Assembly (NCBI RefSeq): GCF_918698245.1
Contig: NZ_CAKKMS010000003.1
Coordinates: 248,001 to 312,000, forward strand
Length of the DNA: 64,000 nucleotides
Reading direction: 5' to 3'
Origin: Pedobacter sp. Bi126
GTDB taxonomy: Bacteria > Bacteroidota > Bacteroidia > Sphingobacteriales > Sphingobacteriaceae
Shown: piece by piece, positions 61,117-64,000 of the stretch
Layout: each line of letters begins with the position of its first letter
How positions within the stretch are numbered: the stretch's first letter is position 1
The notes under the pieces: generated by a model
What the model saw: the letters and a program-made list of their open reading frames with translations, nothing else
What the model was told of the DNA's origin: nothing
The model's database searches: none
Translations under genes and position numbers: made by a program

Positions 61117-61911
61117 ATGAAAAAGGTTGCCGTTATTGTACCTATTTATAAAGAAATAAGCTATTTAGAGGATATATCCTTGCAGCAGTGTTTCAAAGTT
61201 CTTTCTAAATCCCATCCAATTTTTTGTGTAAAACCCAGCTCTTTAAATCTAAATACCAGGTATCCATTTAATAACTTTATCAGTTTTGATGATGCGTATT
61301 TTAAAGATATCGCAGGTTACAACAAATTAATGCTGTCCGGAGAATTTTATGAAGCATTTTTAGACTATGAATACATCTTGATTTATCAATTAGATGCTTT
61401 TGTTTTCAAAGATGACCTAACGCTTTGGTCTGAAAAAAACATAGATTATGTTGGAGCTCCGTGGCTCAGACATAAATATCCTGACGCAATCAAAGCAATA
61501 AAAAATAGTGTTTTGGGCTACTTACACCGAAAATTCGACATTAAAGAGAAAAATACGCTTGCTCCAACCGACATCCAGCGGGAGTATAAAGTAGGAAATG
61601 GGGGGCTATCCTTGCGTAGAACACAGTTATTTTATGATTTAACCAAACGCTTTCAGAAAAAAATAAAAGAATATTCATCAAATCCTGCAGCCAACTTTAA
61701 TGAAGATGTTTTTTGGAGCATAGAAGTAAATAGAAAGACAAAACATTTAAGGATACCATCCTATAAAGAGGCCGTATATTTTGCATTTGAAGTGCCTGTT
61801 GACAGAGCTTTCGAACTCACTAACAATACACTGCCATTTGGATGCCACGCATGGAACAAAAACCTGGAGGTATGGAGGCCTATATTTAAAGACTTTGGAT
61901 ACTCTATTTAA
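61117..61911 (+). CDS. DUF5672 family protein (putative glycosyltransferase)
   Basis: The 264-residue protein has 'VAVIVPIYKEISYLEDISLQQC' at the start, 'YNKLMLSGEFYEAFLDYEYILIYQLDAFVFKDDL' near 70-105, 'NIDYVGAPWLRHKYP' and 'VGNGGLSLRRTQLFYDL..FNEDVFWS'. These are DUF5672 signatures; 'QLDAFVF' stands where a GT-A DxD loop would be and 'GGLSLRR' is typical of sugar-transferase folds. The family often occurs in polysaccharide loci. Function inferred as sugar transfer. Same operon as the GT upstream. Confidence 0.82.
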   Translation: MKKVAVIVPIYKEISYLEDISLQQCFKVLSKSHPIFCVKPSSLNLNTRYPFNNFISFDDAYFKDIAGYNKLMLSGEFYEAFLDYEYILIYQLDAFVFKDDLTLWSEKNIDYVGAPWLRHKYPDAIKAIKNSVLGYLHRKFDIKEKNTLAPTDIQREYKVGNGGLSLRRTQLFYDLTKRFQKKIKEYSSNPAANFNEDVFWSIEVNRKTKHLRIPSYKEAVYFAFEVPVDRAFELTNNTLPFGCHAWNKNLEVWRPIFKDFGYSI

Positions 61912-61923
61912 ACTACAATCGCG

Positions 61924-62868
61924 TTAAGGTTTACTTTTTCTGCTATCGTTCATTGCTTTTAAGTAAGATGCCAGGAATTGAGATGTACCGGCGTTTTTAA
62001 TCAAGTTAAAACATTCTTTTAAGCTAAGCTTTGATTCTTTAATTAATCCACTTACAATAACCTTATTATGCCTCGAGTTTGATTTTTCCAGCATCTTTTT
62101 CTGCCCTGAGTTAATAAATGAACAGTTTTTTATTAAGTTTTTAATTCTCTTCCTCACTATTACTTCGTACTCCGACATCTTTTTCCTGTTCTGACTCATA
62201 CTGATTTTATGAATCCTAATTAACGCAAAAGCCTCCTCTACAGGCAAAAAAGAAAAGTAAAAATCTTTAAATGCGCACGAAATCCAAAAATCCCAGTCTT
62301 CCAAACTTTTCAAAGACATATCAAAAAAGCCTACTTTTTTCAATGAAGATGCCCTAATTAAAGCGGAATTAACTGGCATTATATTTTGCTTTACTAGCAT
62401 TTCTAAAACTTCATATCCAGAAGCATCCAACTTAGGCATCCATTCATCCTGGTTTAAGTTTATACTTTTATAAAGCTTTTCTTTATCGCCGTCTACAAAA
62501 TAACATGCCATAGTGTAAGAGATATCTATATGAGCATCTTTTTCCATATCCTCAACTTGCGAGCTTAATTTTAGATCGGACAAAAGGTCATCCGCGTCTA
62601 AAAACTGGATATATTCTCCACTTGCATTTTTTATCCCCAGATTTCTAGCAGCCGATAAGCCTGCATTTGATTGATAGAAATATTTTATTCTGGAATCTTT
62701 TGCTAAAAATTCAGCGACAACATCTTTTGTTTTATCTGTCGAACCGTCATCTACAACAATAAGTTCAAAATTTTGATATTTTTGTGCCAATACCGAATTT
62801 AAAGTCTCAGGTAAAAACGCCTGATAATTATATGCGGGTATAACAATAGTAACTAAAGGATTTTCCAT
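61924..62868 (-). CDS. Glycosyltransferase family 2, opposite orientation to the cluster
   Basis: The 314-residue GT-A enzyme reads 'PLVTIVIPAYNYQAFLPETLNSVLAQKYQNFELIVVDDGSTDKT' at the start, 'NAGLSAARNLGIKNASGEYIQFLDADDLLSDLKL' (LDADD, metal-binding DxD) and 'ALIRASSLKKVGFFDMSLKSLEDWDFWISCAF' (ED acceptor motif). It is flanked by genes facing the other way (12 bp after the DUF5672 gene's 3' end, 83 bp from the fucosyltransferase start), so it is an inserted or inverted unit with its own promoter. Confidence 0.92.
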   Translation of the reverse strand: MENPLVTIVIPAYNYQAFLPETLNSVLAQKYQNFELIVVDDGSTDKTKDVVAEFLAKDSRIKYFYQSNAGLSAARNLGIKNASGEYIQFLDADDLLSDLKLSSQVEDMEKDAHIDISYTMACYFVDGDKEKLYKSINLNQDEWMPKLDASGYEVLEMLVKQNIMPVNSALIRASSLKKVGFFDMSLKSLEDWDFWISCAFKDFYFSFLPVEEAFALIRIHKISMSQNRKKMSEYEVIVRKRIKNLIKNCSFINSGQKKMLEKSNSRHNKVIVSGLIKESKLSLKECFNLIKNAGTSQFLASYLKAMNDSRKSKP

Positions 62869-62951
62869 CTATAACAAAGTTAATTTAAATCTGAGTATGT
62901 ATTTCAGATCACCCAGATTTAAGTAGAAATTTATTGATTCAACTCAAAGTA

Positions 62952-63806
62952 ATGATCATCATAAAAATAATAGGCGGATTGGGCAATCAGATGTTTCAAT
63001 ATTCATTCTACAGATCGCTACAAAGTAAGGGCTTCAATGTTTATGCAGATTTATCTGATTTTGAAGATTATCCTTTACATAATGGCTATGAACTGGAAAG
63101 AATTTTTAAATTAACCGTAAGAACACCAAGCAAATTTATTTTAAATCTATTTAAGCCCAATCAAACCAAATGGATATTTAGAAAACTGAAAAGGGTTTTA
63201 GATTTAAAAAAGACCTATAGGGTAGAGGAAAAGGAATTTAGGTTCGATCCCTCTTTTTTAAGCGATACTAATAAATATTATTTTGGTTATTGGCAAAACG
63301 AGGGGTATTTCTATGATATAGCAGATCAAATAAAACATGATTTCATTTTTCCTAAAATTGTAGATATAGAAAATGAAACAATCCTTCAAAAAATAACAAA
63401 TACTCAAAGTGTATCGATCCATGTAAGAAGGGGTGACTATTTAAAAGACCCCTTATTAGGCAACATTTGTAACTTAGATTATTATGAGGAAGCTATATTG
63501 AGCATCAATTCAAAAATTAAAGATGCTCAATTTTTTGTCTTCTCTGATGACGTGGCCTGGTGCAGACAAAATCTTAAATTAGAGAATGTAAGCTACATTG
63601 ATTTGAATAAGGGAAAAAACAGTTATATAGACATGCAATTGATGAGCAACTGTAAGCATAATATTATTGCAAATAGCAGCTTTAGTTGGTGGGGTGCATG
63701 GCTAAATAACAATACTAATAAAGTGGTTATTGCTCCAGGGAAATGGGTAAATAATCTTGCTAGTGATGATACTGATATTTGTCCAAAAAACTGGATCAAA
63801 CTATGA
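62952..63806 (+). CDS. Alpha-1,2-fucosyltransferase (GT11 family)
   Basis: The 284-residue protein starts at ATG 62952 ('MIIIKIIGGLGNQMFQYSFY'), the typical GT11 beginning 'GGLGNQMFQYA'; in-frame codons upstream lack an ATG. 'VSIHVRRGDYLKDPLLG' (HxRRGDY, GDP-fucose binding) and 'IIANSSFSWWGAWLNNNTNKVVIAPGKW' are GT11 motifs. It transfers fucose from GDP-fucose in alpha-1,2 linkage to a surface glycan. GDP-fucose synthesis genes are not in the window. The next GT2 gene overlaps its stop (ATGA). Confidence 0.92.
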   Translation: MIIIKIIGGLGNQMFQYSFYRSLQSKGFNVYADLSDFEDYPLHNGYELERIFKLTVRTPSKFILNLFKPNQTKWIFRKLKRVLDLKKTYRVEEKEFRFDPSFLSDTNKYYFGYWQNEGYFYDIADQIKHDFIFPKIVDIENETILQKITNTQSVSIHVRRGDYLKDPLLGNICNLDYYEEAILSINSKIKDAQFFVFSDDVAWCRQNLKLENVSYIDLNKGKNSYIDMQLMSNCKHNIIANSSFSWWGAWLNNNTNKVVIAPGKWVNNLASDDTDICPKNWIKL

Positions 63807-64000
63807 AAAGCCCTAAAATAACAGCATTTATAGCTGCCTATAATGCTTCCGGCTATATAGAAGAATCTGTATCTAGTATTTTAAATCAAACCTTTAAAGA
63901 TTTTGAACTTATTATTATCGACGATGGGTCAACTGATGATACGGCATTAGCAGTTAAAAAATTTAATGATAACAGAATCAGGTTTATACAAAATGAGGGG
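63803..64000 (+). CDS. Glycosyltransferase family 2, truncated by window end
   Basis: The first 66 residues are visible: 'PKITAFIAAYNASGYIEESVSSILNQTFKDFELIIIDDGSTDDT', a GT2 start with the first Asp of the nucleotide-binding pocket. The ATG overlaps the fucosyltransferase TGA by three bases (ATGA), indicating translational coupling. The rest lies beyond the right edge. Confidence 0.88.
   Translation, partial: MKSPKITAFIAAYNASGYIEESVSSILNQTFKDFELIIIDDGSTDDTALAVKKFNDNRIRFIQNEG

Noticed and set aside
1-64000. tRNA or rRNA genes
   Set aside because: No cloverleaf-like segment with a conserved TTCGAATC/GGTTC T-arm and matching acceptor stem, and no rRNA-like sequence, was recognised; a tRNAscan run would be decisive.

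Overview
The window looks like chromosomal DNA of a Bacteroidota bacterium of the Sphingobacteriaceae type, most likely Pedobacter or a close relative. The evidence is a low-to-medium GC base composition, TAnnTTTG-type -7 promoter boxes, a SusC/SusD pair, a type IX secretion (gliding-type C-terminal domain) surface protein with a PorP/SprF partner, Oar-like and RagA-like TonB-dependent receptors, and many short palindromic intergenic repeats typical of this group. No rRNA, tRNA, CRISPR array, prophage or intact transposon was seen.

Layout. 0-5 kb: the end of an RND efflux operon (adaptor, AcrB-type pump, NodT-type outer-membrane factor). 5-9.6 kb: a 1181-residue secreted adhesin-like protein and a tail-to-tail PorP/SprF protein. 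9.9-15.7 kb: SNF2 helicase, a GxxExxY protein inside inverted repeats, small membrane proteins and a DUF1080 protein followed by a REPIN-like insertion. 15.9-20.3 kb: aat, the DUF1800/DUF1501 pair, a small secreted protein and YccF. 20.5-25.6 kb: an App1-type phosphatase divergent from a diacylglycerol-kinase-like gene, a TonB-C protein, and the rbfA-hemolysin III-M23 operon. 25.6-30.1 kb: hflX and a short trp operon (trpE-trpG-trpC). The trp operon is preceded by an unannotated leader peptide with three Trp codons and an intrinsic terminator, which together form a transcription attenuator. trpD, F, B and A are not present here. 30.2-42.5 kb: a cytochrome-b-like membrane protein, two amidohydrolase-family genes with three modules (only one keeps metal ligands), an Oar-like receptor, an ABC exporter, a small PLDc_N-like membrane protein, a structured repeat block and an MFS transporter. 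42.6-48 kb: a SusD/SusC pair without neighbouring glycoside hydrolases. 48.4-52 kb: an operon of a 45-residue membrane protein, ridA, an EamA permease and recG. 52-55.8 kb: an OmpA-family porin with a near-ideal Bacteroidota promoter, aminopeptidase P and MeaB. 55.9-64 kb: a surface-glycan (LPS or capsule) locus with glycosyltransferases, an MsbA-type flippase, a DUF5672 protein and an alpha-1,2-fucosyltransferase. It continues past the right edge.

The most notable items are the trp attenuator, the palindromic repeat built into the trpG/trpC junction, the REPIN-like insertion flanked by a 30-bp duplication, the GxxExxY cassette, and a 393-bp block of hairpins bounded by 22-bp direct repeats. 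All functional calls rest on reading motifs by eye. No database search or folding program was run.
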